From assembly GCF_010365285.1 (NCBI RefSeq), contig NZ_CP048286.1:124001-188000 (forward strand): a DNA stretch of 64,000 nucleotides, given 5' to 3'. A model generated the notes under the pieces. That model made no database searches, was not told where the DNA came from, and saw only the letters and a program-made list of their open reading frames with translations. Positions 42,040 through 51,493 of the stretch are shown here, one piece after another (the first letter of the stretch is position 1; each line of letters opens with the position of its first letter). Both the position numbers and the translations under genes were made by a program. Source of the stretch: Paenibacillus rhizovicinus (lineage in GTDB: Bacteria > Bacillota > Bacilli > Paenibacillales > Paenibacillaceae).

Positions 42040-42438
42040 CGGGCAATTTGCCGCTGAAGACGATCGTACCGACCCATCAGGACATCGACCACATTGGCGG
42101 CCTGCCGCAATTTCTCGCAACTGAAGGAGAGTCGTTGAACGTATTCGCCCATGAAGCCGATCGGGACGCAATCGACGGTAAGGAGCCCTTGCTCAAATTG
42201 CCGAAGGAGAATATGGCCGGACTTCTACAGTCTCTGCCGGAGCAAGTGCGCCGGCGATTCGACGATTGCCGAGAACGGCGTAATGAAAAGTCCGAATCGA
42301 GCGTTTACGCCGGATCTGCCGGAAGCGCTTCGTTCGCTGCGGAAATTTGCCGATTTTGACATCGAGAACGTCATTTGCTTCCATGGCGGACTTGTTCAGG
42401 GTGACGTCCAGCATCAATTCGCCGCGTTGACCGCGTAA
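42040..42438 (+). pseudogene. Decayed metallo-beta-lactamase fold hydrolase
   Basis: Frame one gives LKTIVPTHQDIDHIGGLPQF, the THxDxDHxGG metal motif, up to LPEQVRRRFD. The frame then shifts, and frame two continues AGDSTIAENGVMKSPNRAFT and DFDIENVICFHGGLVQGDVQ to a stop at 42438. The N-terminus before the metal motif is missing. The internal TPGHTPGH part, about 60 residues, is deleted at GTGCGCCGGCGATTCG. This marks a degraded gene of the glyoxalase-II-like YqjP/YobT type. It ends at a bidirectional terminator. Confidence 0.75.
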
Positions 42439-42443
42439 TTACG

Positions 42444-42484
42444 AAAGGCCAAGCACCTGTCCGAGGACAGGAGCTTGGCCTTTA
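42444..42484. terminator. Bidirectional terminator between the MBL relic and tetR
   Basis: AAAGGCCAAGC pairs with GCTTGGCCTTT, with an inner CTGTCC/GGACAG stem. Confidence 0.8.
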
Positions 42485-42498
42485 TAATGCGATCAGAA

Positions 42499-43395
42499 TT
42501 ATGCGTGATCAGCAGCAGTTTGGATGAGGATAAACTCTAATTGCTTCAGGTAACCTTGAATTTCGTTATTTCGTGCCAGGTGTCCCATAAGCGCGTGAAT
42601 CAAAAACTCCCTGGGTTCTTTTAGCCAAATTTCATCGGTTAATAATTTCAAGGTGTCATTAAGTTCATGACGAACGGTATCCGACGTTTTTAGGTCGTTT
42701 ATTGCACGTGCAATGGCATTTAATGACTCGCGTATCGACTTCGCATGGTTATCTGCGGTTAAGGAAAGGTCATCCGAAGTGCGTAAAATCGACTTGTCCA
42801 AAAGCGGGTCCGGCCGATCATGGAGCAAATCTTGAACGATGGCACTCAGACGCTCCACGATAAACAGGGAGACTTTATTTATGGATAGCGGCCTGTTCTC
42901 ATAAATGATGTAGTACAAGTATTGGGTAAGAAAGCCCCTGAAGATTACGATTAAATCCCACACATACGGTTCGATTTCCGTTCCGTAGGCAGCAACGATC
43001 AACTCTTTGTGCCAGTTCATCTTTTTGATCCGGTTTCTATTCCTGACTTCCTCGAATTTGTCGCTCCTCTGAATCGGCAATTCTCTATGCGTAAAGTCCA
43101 TCATGATGAACTCGTTTTTAATGAAATATTGGATTTGGAACTCGACAAGCTGGATAAAATGCTCTCTTGGCGATCGTCCTTGATCTGCAACGAAGCGTTC
43201 CGCTTGTTCAAACAGCTCCTGATAACACATATCGAAGATCCCGATAAACAAATCCTCTTTCGATAAGAAAAACTTGTAAATGCTTCCCTTGGCAATCCCG
43301 CATTGCTCTGCGATTTCTTGCATGGACGTTGCGTTATATCCGTTTTTAGAAAAGAGGTTTAACGCTGTTTTCATAATATGTTCCTTGATATTCAC
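42499..43395 (-). CDS. TetR/AcrR family transcriptional regulator
   Basis: The 298-residue protein has the TetR DNA-binding domain at residues 5-50 (TALNLFSKNGYNATSMQEIA then CGIAKGSIYKFFLSKEDLF). The C-terminal region is unusually long for TetR (about 250 residues). It is divergent from the MFS gene at 43611, the standard layout of a repressor and its efflux pump. Inverted repeats in the shared region (43449-43462 and 43539-43553) are candidate operators. The ligand is unknown. The start at 43395 is followed by a normal N-terminus with no alternative. Confidence 0.9.
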   Translation of the reverse strand: MNIKEHIMKTALNLFSKNGYNATSMQEIAEQCGIAKGSIYKFFLSKEDLFIGIFDMCYQELFEQAERFVADQGRSPREHFIQLVEFQIQYFIKNEFIMMDFTHRELPIQRSDKFEEVRNRNRIKKMNWHKELIVAAYGTEIEPYVWDLIVIFRGFLTQYLYYIIYENRPLSINKVSLFIVERLSAIVQDLLHDRPDPLLDKSILRTSDDLSLTADNHAKSIRESLNAIARAINDLKTSDTVRHELNDTLKLLTDEIWLKEPREFLIHALMGHLARNNEIQGYLKQLEFILIQTAADHA

Positions 43396-43448
43396 GGCTA
43401 TCCCTCCTCGTTCATAGAGCTTTCGTTATGAATCATATTGGCATCCTG

Positions 43449-43553
43449 TGACCTATTAGTCAATAATTGAACTCGCTTGACATTTCTTTGTCCGGGCGTA
43501 TAATGAAAACTCGTGATTGGACTCGCAGTTCACTATTATGACCGCTCGGGTCA
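43449..43553 (+). promoter_or_regulatory. MFS promoter with flanking TGAC inverted repeats
   Basis: TTGACA (43477-43482) and TATAAT (43499-43504) are 16 nt apart on the plus strand. TGAC-N6-GTCA (43449-43462) lies upstream and TGACC-N5-GGTCA (43539-43553) downstream of the promoter, possible TetR operators. Confidence 0.6.
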
Positions 43554-43610
43554 CAGTGATATACATTAGCCGTTATTGCATCATGATGTCGATTGGAGAA
43601 GGAGTGATGG

Positions 43611-45044
43611 TTGTTGCATTCTTCTGGGAAAGCAGACCATTTATATCCTTGGTTCGTGCTCTCCGTTACGAGCTTAGGTGTTCTATTAGTGCTTCTAAAT
43701 GTCGGGACGTTAAACGTAGCATTGCCTGTTGTAAGCCGGCATTTTCATGTCGGTGCAAGTTTCGCAGACTGGATCGTGTTATCCTATTTGATTGTCAATA
43801 CGATATTAATACTCGTCTTCGGACAATTATCGGATATTTATGGCCGTAAGAAGCTATACATGATCGGCATGGCAACGTTCACGATTTCCAGCCTGCTGAT
43901 CGGCTTATCGCCGAATGTCTGGATTCTTATTGTCTTCCGGTGTATTCAAGCGGCAGGCGGAGCTTTGGTGATCACCAATACGACAGCATTGATTACGGAT
44001 GCATTTCCGAAGCATTCATTAGGAAAAGGACTCGGCATCAATGTGCTGGTTGCGGCGGCTGCCCAATTATTGGGCCCTGTTCTTGGAGGGGTGATGGCTT
44101 CGGCGCTTGGTTGGAGATGGGTATTTTGGTTCAATGTGCCCTTTGGTTTGATCGGTCTCTTTTGGGGAATGTTCGTATTGCGTTCGACGGAACATAGGGA
44201 TGCCAGTGGAAAGGCGGACGTATGGGGCGGAATCGTGATCTGCCTCTGTCTGGGCGGATTCATTATTTCCTTGTCCGAAGGAAGCGCTTTGGGTTGGGGC
44301 AATTGGCTGGTTTTGTTGGGCTTCCTATTGTTTGTCGTACTGATGCCTGTCTTTATTCTCATAGAAAAACGCGTTTCGTCGCCCTTGATCGATCTGAGCT
44401 TGTTTCGTAATCGACAGTTTACAATCGCCAATATAGCGACGTTCATCAACTTTTTCTCCGTCACCGCGCTTACGCTGCTCATCGCTTTGTACTATCAAGC
44501 CGCATACCAAGAAAGCGCAACCCAGGCCGGGCTCAAAATATTGCCTGTCACCTTGGGCATGTTGATCATTTCCCCCGTTGCCGGTGCGTTAATAACTAAA
44601 TTCGAAGCTCGTTTTCTAGCAACGGCAGGGTTATTTACCTCGGCAATCGGTCTTCTTATGCTTATCATTACGATGTCGCCGCATGTTCCGTACGTGGTCT
44701 TGGGTCTCGGAATGTTTCTAGTCGGACTTGGCTGCGGCTTGTTTATGACACCGAATACGGCGTCTATCATGGCAAGCGTACCGGAGAATCGCCGGGGAAT
44801 CGCCAACGGATTAAGGTCCATGCTGAACAGCCTGGGGCAAGTACTCAGTACCGCTGTCGGGTTGATGATCGTGAAGATATTCCTTCCCGATCGTCTGAAA
44901 GATGTGATCTATGTCGGCTCCGCTTCCCGTCTATCGTTCGATGACCTGAGCCGCATCGTTACCAGCTATCGTATTGCTTTTGTTGTGCTATTTGCAGTGA
45001 GTGTCGCAGGCGTAGTCCTGTCCCTTCTTCGCGGCAAAAAATAA
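43611..45044 (+). CDS. MFS multidrug efflux transporter, DHA2 (EmrB/QacA) type
   Basis: The 477-residue membrane protein has about 13-14 hydrophobic helices. It carries the DHA2 motif VLSYLIVNTILILVFGQLSD followed by GRKKLY (motif A) and QAAGGALVITNTTALI. LGPVLGGVMASALGWRWVFW matches the antiporter motif C. It exports small hydrophobic compounds with proton exchange. GGAGAAGGAG is correctly spaced for a TTG start at 43611. It is divergent from a TetR gene that probably represses it. A bidirectional terminator follows at 45076-45115. The substrate is not known. Confidence 0.93.
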   Translation: MLHSSGKADHLYPWFVLSVTSLGVLLVLLNVGTLNVALPVVSRHFHVGASFADWIVLSYLIVNTILILVFGQLSDIYGRKKLYMIGMATFTISSLLIGLSPNVWILIVFRCIQAAGGALVITNTTALITDAFPKHSLGKGLGINVLVAAAAQLLGPVLGGVMASALGWRWVFWFNVPFGLIGLFWGMFVLRSTEHRDASGKADVWGGIVICLCLGGFIISLSEGSALGWGNWLVLLGFLLFVVLMPVFILIEKRVSSPLIDLSLFRNRQFTIANIATFINFFSVTALTLLIALYYQAAYQESATQAGLKILPVTLGMLIISPVAGALITKFEARFLATAGLFTSAIGLLMLIITMSPHVPYVVLGLGMFLVGLGCGLFMTPNTASIMASVPENRRGIANGLRSMLNSLGQVLSTAVGLMIVKIFLPDRLKDVIYVGSASRLSFDDLSRIVTSYRIAFVVLFAVSVAGVVLSLLRGKK

Positions 45045-45075
45045 AAACGTCTATCCGATGACTTATATAAAAATA

Positions 45076-45115
45076 AAAAGGCGTCTTAATCACTGAAATG
45101 ATTAAGACGCCTTTT
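45076..45115. terminator. Bidirectional terminator between MFS gene and pgi
   Basis: A perfect 17-bp stem AAAAGGCGTCTTAATCA with its complement encloses CTGAAA. T-runs exist in both directions. Confidence 0.9.
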
Positions 45116-45162
45116 GGCTGTCGCTATTCCCCTTTTATCGCTTGGTCATCGCATGGACTCCG

Positions 45163-46515
45163 TTAGTTCTGTTCCGTTCCCTGTTCCAAGCGGCTGACGA
45201 GTTCTGCCCGATGCGCTTCGAAGCCCGGTTTTCCGAGCAGCGCGAACATGTTGATCTTGTACGCCTCGACGCCTGGCTGGTCAAACGGGTTAACGCCGAG
45301 CAGTAAGCCGCTGATACCGCAAGCTTTCTCGAAGAAATACACCATTTCGCCGTATGCGTATTCGTTCAGCGCGTCCAACTCGACGATCAAATTCGGTACT
45401 CCCCCATCGACGTGCGCCAGACGAGTGCCTTCGGCCGCATTCCGGTTCACCTCGTCCATCGTCATGCCGGCAAGGAAGTTCAAACCGTCAAGATTGCCGG
45501 AGTCCTTCTGAATCGTAAGCTCCACACGAGGTTTCTTGACGGATAACACCGTTTCGATTAGATCCCGGCGGCCTTCTTGTACGTATTGTCCCATCGAGTG
45601 CAGATCGGTCGAGAAATCGACGGAAGCAGGATATAAGCCTTTCTGGTCTTTGCCTTCGCTTTCTCCGAACAGCTGCTTCCACCACTCGGATACGTAGTGC
45701 AGGGAAGGCTCGAAGTTCGCCAGCAGCTCGATGGATTTTCCTTTGCGGTACAAGGCATTGCGGACTGCTGCGTATTGGTAGCTCTCGTTGGTCGCAAGAT
45801 CCGGATGATTGTATTTGATTCTCGCTGCTTCCGCACCCGCCATCATCTGATCGATATCGAGCCCGGCCGTCGCGATCGGAAGCAGGCCGACCGCCGTCAG
45901 AACAGAATAACGGCCGCCCACATCGTCCGGAATAACGAATGTTTCGTAGCCTTCTTCGTCGGCGAGCGTCTTTAGAGCGCCTTTGGTAGCATCGGTCGTT
46001 GCGAAGATGCGTTTGCGGGCTTCTTCTTTTCCATACTTGTTCTCCATGTATTCGCGCAGCACGCGGAAGGCGATCGCAGGTTCTGTCGTCGTACCCGATT
46101 TGGAAATAACGTTCAGCGAGATATCCTTGCCTTCAAGCAGTTCAAGCAGGTCCGTTAGATACGTCGAGCTGATGTTCTGGCCGGCAAAATATACTTGCGT
46201 CTTGCCGCTCATTTGGTTGTGGAAGGTATGGGACAACGCTTCGATTGCGGAACGGGCGCCCAGGTAGGACCCGCCGATGCCGATCACGATCAAGGCGTCA
46301 GAGTTGGAGCGGATGCGTTCGGCGGCCGACTTGATTCTGCCGAATTCATCCTTGTCGTAGTTCAGCGGCAGATCGACCCATCCGAGGAAATCAGAGCCGG
46401 GGCCTTTCTTCTCGTGAAGCATCTGATGTGCCGCAGCAACGAACGGCGCCAAATTGTCCACTTCATGCTGGTTCATAAAAGGCAGTGCATTCGAATAATT
46501 GAATCTAATCGTCAC
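45163..46515 (-). CDS. pgi: Glucose-6-phosphate isomerase
   Basis: The 450-residue enzyme interconverts glucose-6-phosphate and fructose-6-phosphate in glycolysis. It has the SIS-type sugar-phosphate motifs [16 protein letters not shown] (about 78-93) and [15 protein letters not shown], and the PGI signature region [18 protein letters not shown]. The end segment [13 protein letters not shown] is the second PGI signature. The length is the usual 450 for firmicutes. It is transcribed alone, leftward, ending at the bidirectional terminator. Start at 46515 follows AAGGAG. Nothing unusual. Confidence 0.98.
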   Translation of the reverse strand: MTIRFNYSNALPFMNQHEVDNLAPFVAAAHQMLHEKKGPGSDFLGWVDLPLNYDKDEFGRIKSAAERIRSNSDALIVIGIGGSYLGARSAIEALSHTFHNQMSGKTQVYFAGQNISSTYLTDLLELLEGKDISLNVISKSGTTTEPAIAFRVLREYMENKYGKEEARKRIFATTDATKGALKTLADEEGYETFVIPDDVGGRYSVLTAVGLLPIATAGLDIDQMMAGAEAARIKYNHPDLATNESYQYAAVRNALYRKGKSIELLANFEPSLHYVSEWWKQLFGESEGKDQKGLYPASVDFSTDLHSMGQYVQEGRRDLIETVLSVKKPRVELTIQKDSGNLDGLNFLAGMTMDEVNRNAAEGTRLAHVDGGVPNLIVELDALNEYAYGEMVYFFEKACGISGLLLGVNPFDQPGVEAYKINMFALLGKPGFEAHRAELVSRLEQGTEQN

Positions 46516-46854
46516 GGAAATCGTCTCCTTTAACTTGTAAAACTCGAGTTGCTAGTTCGTACCTTCACTATAATACAATTCGGAGCATAGATGTAATTAA
46601 CATATTTAACAGTCGTCATAGATGCTGTCTATGGGTGGATGCTCATACCGGTCTTATCATACACCTGTGAACTATGATTCAGGGCATATACCACGTCTAT
46701 TGCCCCTCCGAAAACTATGTATTTCATCCATGGGGACGATTCGTATTATAGTTGTGCTACAAGCGGCAATGGTTGTCCGGTATTACGGCATAAACCTTGG
46801 CCGGCGAATGGCAGCAAGAAACATGCAAAGGCAAGGCAATCGGCCTTGAAAACG
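46516..46854. other. Gap upstream of pgi without a recognised gene
   Basis: It contains the pgi promoter region (a TATTATAG-like -10 on the minus strand near 46570). Several open frames of 65-112 codons exist on the plus strand without ribosome binding sites and without recognised similarity. Confidence 0.4.
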
Positions 46855-46905
46855 AACTGCACCCCGATCGATAGACGGTGTCTAACAATCGGGGTGCAGC
46901 GTTTT
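46855..46905 (-). terminator. Terminator after fbp
   Basis: CTGCACCCCGAT pairs with ATCGGGGTGCAG over a 21-nt loop, then TTCGTTTT, just after the stop at 46906. Confidence 0.75.
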
Positions 46906-48837
46906 TCATTTCATGTAGCGATCCTCGAGGAGCTTCTTCAGATTGGAGATTTTCTGCAGCAGCTTATCCCCGACATTCGTTTCCCTCACCAGCTTTCGCT
47001 CCAATTCTTTGTCCACCAGCCTTTTTACAGACAATACGTCCGTTCCGTTGCATAACACATCTTCTTTCGAATTGAATTTCTGATGGGCAGCAAGCTGCAT
47101 GCCAAAGGAATTGTACAGCAAGGTATATCCGGCGATGCCCGTCGTGGATTGATAAGCTTTGGAGAAACCGCCGTCAATGACAATCATTTTCCCGTTTGCT
47201 TTAATGGGGCTCTCTCCGCGAATTTCTTTTACCGGCGTGTGGCCGTTAATGATATGGCCATGATCCGGATTCATGTCGAATTCGAGCAGGATTTTCCGGC
47301 AGATCTCCTCGTTCTCGCGCAAGTGGTAATAAGGGTTCTTTCTTTCCTTGTAGGTTTCTTTGTCTTGGATAAAATACCGTTCAAAGGTGGTCATTTCTCT
47401 TTTTCCGAAGAGCGAGGAACACTCCCCTGTCCAGATGTACCATATCATATCCGTTGCCAGATCATCCGTCTCTTCAGGATGCGCGAAGGCGTACCGTATG
47501 TAGTATTCAAACACATCGAGCAGCTGGCGGCCCGAATACGTTTTGTCGACGATCTGCATTTCTTGCATGTTTCCTTGTTCATCCAAGGGAATGCAGCCGT
47601 GAAACAGCAAATTTCCGTTGTATTTCAAATAAAGGCTGCCCTTTTTCATAATGAAATTCATATGTCTGACGAGCTTCTCGGAATGCTGAACGGAGAAAAG
47701 CAGCTTCTCCATCACCTGTTGTTCTTCCTCCAGCAATTGCTCGGGCTGCTGCGGATTAACGGTTGCGAAGCACGTGTTTACCAGCGGGTACGTTTGTCCG
47801 CCCAGCTCGATGACTGATTGGTCGAAATCGGTCCGTTCGAGCAACAGCCTTGCAGACATATTAAAGAAAGGGCGCCGCTTGATAATCGGGATTTCAAGCT
47901 TAAACTGGATCATCGCGATGGCTTGATGAATTTTGGTAATCTGCAGGATTTCCTGCTCCGAACCGTTATGGTCGGTCTGCAGCTTCGGTCTGAAAGCAGG
48001 GTTGTCCGTATAGTATTTCTCCGCCAAGTTCAACAGCGGGCGAAGATTAATGCCATATACATCTTCAATGATATTCAGATTGTCGTATCTGGCGCAAATC
48101 CGGATAATATTCGCGAGGCAGACCAAGGAACCCGCATAGGCGCCTAGCCAGAGGACATCATGGTTCCCCCACTGGATGTCTACCGAATGGTAGTTGATCA
48201 GCGTGTCCATGATTTTATCGGGGTCCGGACCGCGGTCGTAGATATCTCCGACTACATGAAGATGGTCAACCACAAGGCGCTGGGTCGTGTAGGCAAGGCC
48301 GGTAATGAGCTTGTCCGCCTGGCCCAAGGAAATAATTTGCCGATAGATCTCCTCGTAATAAGGGGCCTTATTGTTGGTCGAATCCGTCTTGTACAGAAGT
48401 TCTTCCACAATATATACAAACTGCTCCGGCAGCGCTTTCCGCAACTTCGCGCGCGTATACTTGGAGGAGGCAAACGAAATGAGCGTAAGCAGATGTTCAA
48501 TCGTTTGTCTGTACCATTGATTCAAGTTTTGTTTATTGCACAGATCCTCTTTAACCAGCTGTATTTTTTCTTCCGGGTAATAAACCAATGCAGTAAAGTC
48601 ATTGATTTCCTCATCCGTCCAGACCTCGCGGAATAAGGCTCTGATTTTCTCTTTCACGGTACCTGAACCGTTTCTCAGCACATGTTGAAAAGCCTGGAAC
48701 TCCCCATGCAGATCGCTGACGAAATGCTCGGTGCCCTTGGGAAGATTGCAGATGGCTTCAAGGTTGATGATTTCCGTTACGACTTTCTCTTCCGTATCGT
48801 ACCGCTGGGCCAGTAAATCTAGAAACTGCGTATCCAC
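46906..48837 (-). CDS. fbp: Fructose-1,6-bisphosphatase, class III
   Basis: The 643-residue protein belongs to the firmicute class III (Fbp/YydE) phosphatases with a metallophosphoesterase core. The motifs are [44 protein letters not shown] and INGHTPVKE. It makes fructose-6-phosphate in gluconeogenesis. The length matches the family (about 640-670). It is followed by a long hairpin and lies in the same direction as pgi. The start ATG at 48837 is preceded by GAAGGGGGA. It is monocistronic as far as seen. Confidence 0.98.
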   Translation of the reverse strand: MDTQFLDLLAQRYDTEEKVVTEIINLEAICNLPKGTEHFVSDLHGEFQAFQHVLRNGSGTVKEKIRALFREVWTDEEINDFTALVYYPEEKIQLVKEDLCNKQNLNQWYRQTIEHLLTLISFASSKYTRAKLRKALPEQFVYIVEELLYKTDSTNNKAPYYEEIYRQIISLGQADKLITGLAYTTQRLVVDHLHVVGDIYDRGPDPDKIMDTLINYHSVDIQWGNHDVLWLGAYAGSLVCLANIIRICARYDNLNIIEDVYGINLRPLLNLAEKYYTDNPAFRPKLQTDHNGSEQEILQITKIHQAIAMIQFKLEIPIIKRRPFFNMSARLLLERTDFDQSVIELGGQTYPLVNTCFATVNPQQPEQLLEEEQQVMEKLLFSVQHSEKLVRHMNFIMKKGSLYLKYNGNLLFHGCIPLDEQGNMQEMQIVDKTYSGRQLLDVFEYYIRYAFAHPEETDDLATDMIWYIWTGECSSLFGKREMTTFERYFIQDKETYKERKNPYYHLRENEEICRKILLEFDMNPDHGHIINGHTPVKEIRGESPIKANGKMIVIDGGFSKAYQSTTGIAGYTLLYNSFGMQLAAHQKFNSKEDVLCNGTDVLSVKRLVDKELERKLVRETNVGDKLLQKISNLKKLLEDRYMK

Positions 48838-48939
48838 GACAGTTGTCCCCCTTCATAGAAACATGCCTCATGGCACTCTTACTACCAGCTATTATAACGG
48901 AAAGTTGTCATGCTATTCCTGCCTGTCGGGGCGCGGCTC

Positions 48940-49749
48940 CTATTTCGTACTGGACATATAATTGTAGGCAATAATGCGGTCGATGGCTTCGGCAACGGAA
49001 TGAACGACTGCGCTCGCACTGCTGCGGATCTCGTCACGGCTCTCGCTCATCGCGAAGCTGTGGGGCGTCAAGGCGAACATCGATAGATCGTTGAACGAGT
49101 CGCCGATGCATGCGATCTCGTCCGGCGCGATCCCCAGCTCCTGGATGAGCAGCTTTAATGCGTCCCCCTTGGAGACGTTGCACGGCATCACGTCCAGGCA
49201 ATCTTTATCGCTGATGAAGGTTTCGATCTGACCGGCGAACTTATCGTTGAACTGCGCTTCCAGCTGAATCAGCTCATGCAGCTCTCCGAAGTAAGATAGC
49301 TTGCTGCATCGCATGCGGTCTGCCGCAATGGCTCCTTCCAAGTCGGCATGGGCGGAGATCGCGGTCATAATCCGTGCTTCGTAAGGCAAAACGGCCTCAT
49401 TCCAATCGCGCACGTAGTACGAATCATTCGTGCAATGGATGAAATGAATGTATTCATCTCGGCCGGTGACTTGTAGCAGCAGCGTCGACAGCTCCGGAGC
49501 AAACTCCGCCGATGCCAGCAAGCGCTGATCGTGCAGATGTATGGTCGCCCCATTCTGTCCGACCGTATAATACCGATTTCCAAAAGGACGCAAGAGAATT
49601 TGAATCTCCGAGTTCATCCGCCCAGATGCGATGCACAGGTTCAACCCATGGTCGAAAGCTTTCGCGAGGGCCTGCAAATCCCGTTCGTTAATGCGCTTCC
49701 CATGATCCAGCAACGTCCCATCCAAGTCACTTACAATCAGTTTTATCAT
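48940..49749 (-). CDS. HAD family (Cof/YkrA type) sugar-phosphate phosphatase
   Basis: The 269-residue phosphatase shows HAD motif I DLDGTLLD (residues 7-14), motif II CIASGRM, a C2B cap domain and motif III CIGDSFNDLSMF. Enzymes of this group dephosphorylate sugar phosphates or pyridoxal phosphate. GGAGG is properly spaced for the ATG at 49749, nine bases inside the frame. It overlaps by 23 nt the 3' end of the DeoR-type regulator gene, so both come from one transcript. The regulator possibly responds to the phosphatase substrate. The specific substrate is unknown. Confidence 0.9.
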   Translation of the reverse strand: MIKLIVSDLDGTLLDHGKRINERDLQALAKAFDHGLNLCIASGRMNSEIQILLRPFGNRYYTVGQNGATIHLHDQRLLASAEFAPELSTLLLQVTGRDEYIHFIHCTNDSYYVRDWNEAVLPYEARIMTAISAHADLEGAIAADRMRCSKLSYFGELHELIQLEAQFNDKFAGQIETFISDKDCLDVMPCNVSKGDALKLLIQELGIAPDEIACIGDSFNDLSMFALTPHSFAMSESRDEIRSSASAVVHSVAEAIDRIIAYNYMSSTK

Positions 49750-50518
49750 CGAGCTCATCCTCCGATACTACGAGTAATTCAACATGATGCTCCGCAAGCT
49801 TCTCCATGAACGGGGGGGCTGGCTGCTGGTCGGTAATCAACAGATCGATGGCGTCCAGACCTGCGATTCTGTAGAACATTTGATCGCCGAATTTCGTATG
49901 GTCTGCCAATACGATCACCTGTTTCGCTTTCTTGATCATTTCGCGTTTCACCACGCCGTCTTCCACATCCGGGTATGACAATCCATTCGACGTAATCCCG
50001 CATGCGCCAAGGAATAATTTGTCGACTTGATAATTAGCCAAACTGTCTATCGCTGCCTGCCCGAATAGGAAACGATGCTGCAGATTCAACTCTCCTCCCA
50101 ATAGATAGGTTCGTACCGCCTTCTTGCGTGACAATACGTCTGCGATATCGATCGAATTCGTAACCGAAACGACGTGTTCTGCCGCAAGATGCTCGGCCGC
50201 GAACTGCACGGTCGTCGAAGCATCCATCATGATGAAATCGCCATCGTTCACAAGCGATGCCGCCAGTCGTCCGATATCCCGTTTCACGCTGGATTCCTTG
50301 ACAAGCCGGTCCTTGTATTCGAATATCTCCTTCGGCTTCTGCGGCAGGACCGCTCCCCCATGCGTGCGAAGAACGAGTCCGATCTCTTCCATCTTTAACA
50401 GGTCCCGGCGCGCCGTATCACGGGAAACGTCGAACTGTTGGCATATGTCCTTGATATCGATCCGCTTGTTCCGGTTCAATTGTTCCATGATCATAGTGAT
50501 GCGTTCTTCCTGAAACAT
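49727..50518 (-). CDS. DeoR/GlpR family transcriptional regulator
   Basis: The 263-residue protein has an N-terminal DeoR helix-turn-helix (residues 18-56: KRIDIKDICQQFDVSRDTAR, RRDLLKMEEIGLVLRTHGG). It also has the C-terminal sugar-phosphate sensor domain with IMMDASTTVQFAAEHL and FLGACGIT. The family represses sugar-phosphate metabolism until an effector binds. It is first in the unit with the HAD phosphatase. The upstream region carries two direct copies of an AAGTCG...GCAACAT block, probably its operator. The effector is not known. Confidence 0.93.
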   Translation of the reverse strand: MFQEERITMIMEQLNRNKRIDIKDICQQFDVSRDTARRDLLKMEEIGLVLRTHGGAVLPQKPKEIFEYKDRLVKESSVKRDIGRLAASLVNDGDFIMMDASTTVQFAAEHLAAEHVVSVTNSIDIADVLSRKKAVRTYLLGGELNLQHRFLFGQAAIDSLANYQVDKLFLGACGITSNGLSYPDVEDGVVKREMIKKAKQVIVLADHTKFGDQMFYRIAGLDAIDLLITDQQPAPPFMEKLAEHHVELLVVSEDELDDKTDCK

Positions 50519-50555
50519 AGATCCCGATCACCTCTTTTGGGTTATGCGTATTTGT

Positions 50556-50615
50556 AAGTCGATATGCAACATTATATAAGTGATCTTATACAAAAGTCGT
50601 CATATGTGCAACATA
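50556..50615 (-). promoter_or_regulatory. Direct repeat, candidate DeoR operator
   Basis: AAGTCGATATGCAACAT (50556-50572) recurs as AAGTCGTCATATGTGCAACAT-like sequence at 50594-50614, 38 nt apart, each with an internal ATAT and GCAACAT. A -10 TATAAT-like box lies between on the minus strand. DeoR autoregulation is inferred. Confidence 0.4.
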
Positions 50616-50691
50616 ATAAATGTTAATCATTTATTAAGCCTTACATCGGCGCACGGTTGCATAGATTAGTAGAAAAGGAGCATGCCATTCG

Positions 50692-50898
50692 ATGGGGCAA
50701 CTGATAGATGCACGCACGTCGAGCAATATTACCGTCGTGCTCGATTCGTTTGATACGTTTCCATTGGATACGCCTGTCATTGTCGGACAGGTAGGCCTGA
50801 ACATTCCAACAGCAACTCCGGGTATTATCCGCGTTCAATTGACCGGCTTCCGTCTATACGGGTTGATCGGAGTAATTAATGATTCGCACAAAAAATGA
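50692..50898 (+). CDS. Small hypothetical protein
   Basis: The 68-residue protein is a mostly beta-predicted, hydrophobic chain (NITVVLDSFDTFPLDTPVIV then GQVGLNIPTATPGIIRVQLT). AAGGAG lies 11 nt upstream of the ATG. It is followed by a strong terminator, which supports it as a real gene. I do not recognise the family. Its regular Val/Leu/Thr pattern resembles short surface or spore-coat-like modules, but this is only an impression. Confidence 0.55.
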   Translation: MGQLIDARTSSNITVVLDSFDTFPLDTPVIVGQVGLNIPTATPGIIRVQLTGFRLYGLIGVINDSHKK

Positions 50899-50913
50899 AT
50901 CGCACAGAAACAG

Positions 50914-50937
50914 AAGGCTCCGCCGCGGCGGAGCCTT
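50914..50937 (+). terminator. Terminator after the small gene
   Basis: AAGGCTCCGCC pairs with GGCGGAGCCTT with a very tight loop, followed by CCTTGTG. Confidence 0.7.
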
Positions 50938-50995
50938 CCTTGTGCATGGTATCAACGAATGAACGAACGTTCTCCGTCGGCTTCATGAAATTCCA

Positions 50996-51466
50996 TTAGT
51001 TCAAATCGCCAACATAGCTGAATCTCGGCTTATTTCCTCTAGCCAGTTCCATTAATCGGGGCACTAGCTGTTTGGGATAAAACCGCAGGCTTTCCAACTC
51101 ATCAACCGTAATCCAGGCTGCTCCGATTTGGTCCGGATCTGGATTCGGAGGCGTTAGAGGAAGTTCGGTATCGGCCAGCATGCTGCATAAAAAAATCGGA
51201 CTGACGATGTGAAGGTTATGATTCGCTTCGGCGTTATCATGATTGGATCCTATAAATTCTCGAAGAAACAATAGTTCTTCAACGTTTATGGGTATACCGA
51301 CCTCTTCGAATACTTCTCGATGAATCGCTTGCTCTATTGTTTCACCGAACTCTTGCTTGCCGCCTGGGAGGACGTAAGTCGCGTCACCGTCATCATCCCT
51401 TTTTTCAATAATCAGAATCTTATCGTCTTTTAAAATAACAGCTTGTACGCCGACGGTAACCTTCAT
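50996..51466 (-). CDS. NUDIX hydrolase
   Basis: The 156-residue enzyme has the complete NUDIX box in GGKQEFGETIEQAIHREVFE and EVGI (residues 35-58). Family members cut nucleoside diphosphates linked to another moiety. The substrate cannot be read from the sequence. It stands 27 nt downstream of the esterase gene in the same direction, so they may be co-transcribed. The start ATG at 51466 follows AAAGGGGGAG. Length is typical. Confidence 0.93.
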   Translation of the reverse strand: MKVTVGVQAVILKDDKILIIEKRDDDGDATYVLPGGKQEFGETIEQAIHREVFEEVGIPINVEELLFLREFIGSNHDNAEANHNLHIVSPIFLCSMLADTELPLTPPNPDPDQIGAAWITVDELESLRFYPKQLVPRLMELARGNKPRFSYVGDLN

Positions 51467-51493
51467 CGTTCTCCCCCTTTTCCATTCTCAGAC

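Noticed and set aside
41964..42359. Reading the MBL relic as an intact 131-residue protein
   Set aside because: The C-terminal 35 residues in that frame are nonsense relative to the family, which continues in the next frame. It also lacks the N-terminus.
46622..46849. 75-codon plus-strand frame between pgi and fbp
   Set aside because: No ribosome binding site and no recognised family; composition looks non-coding.
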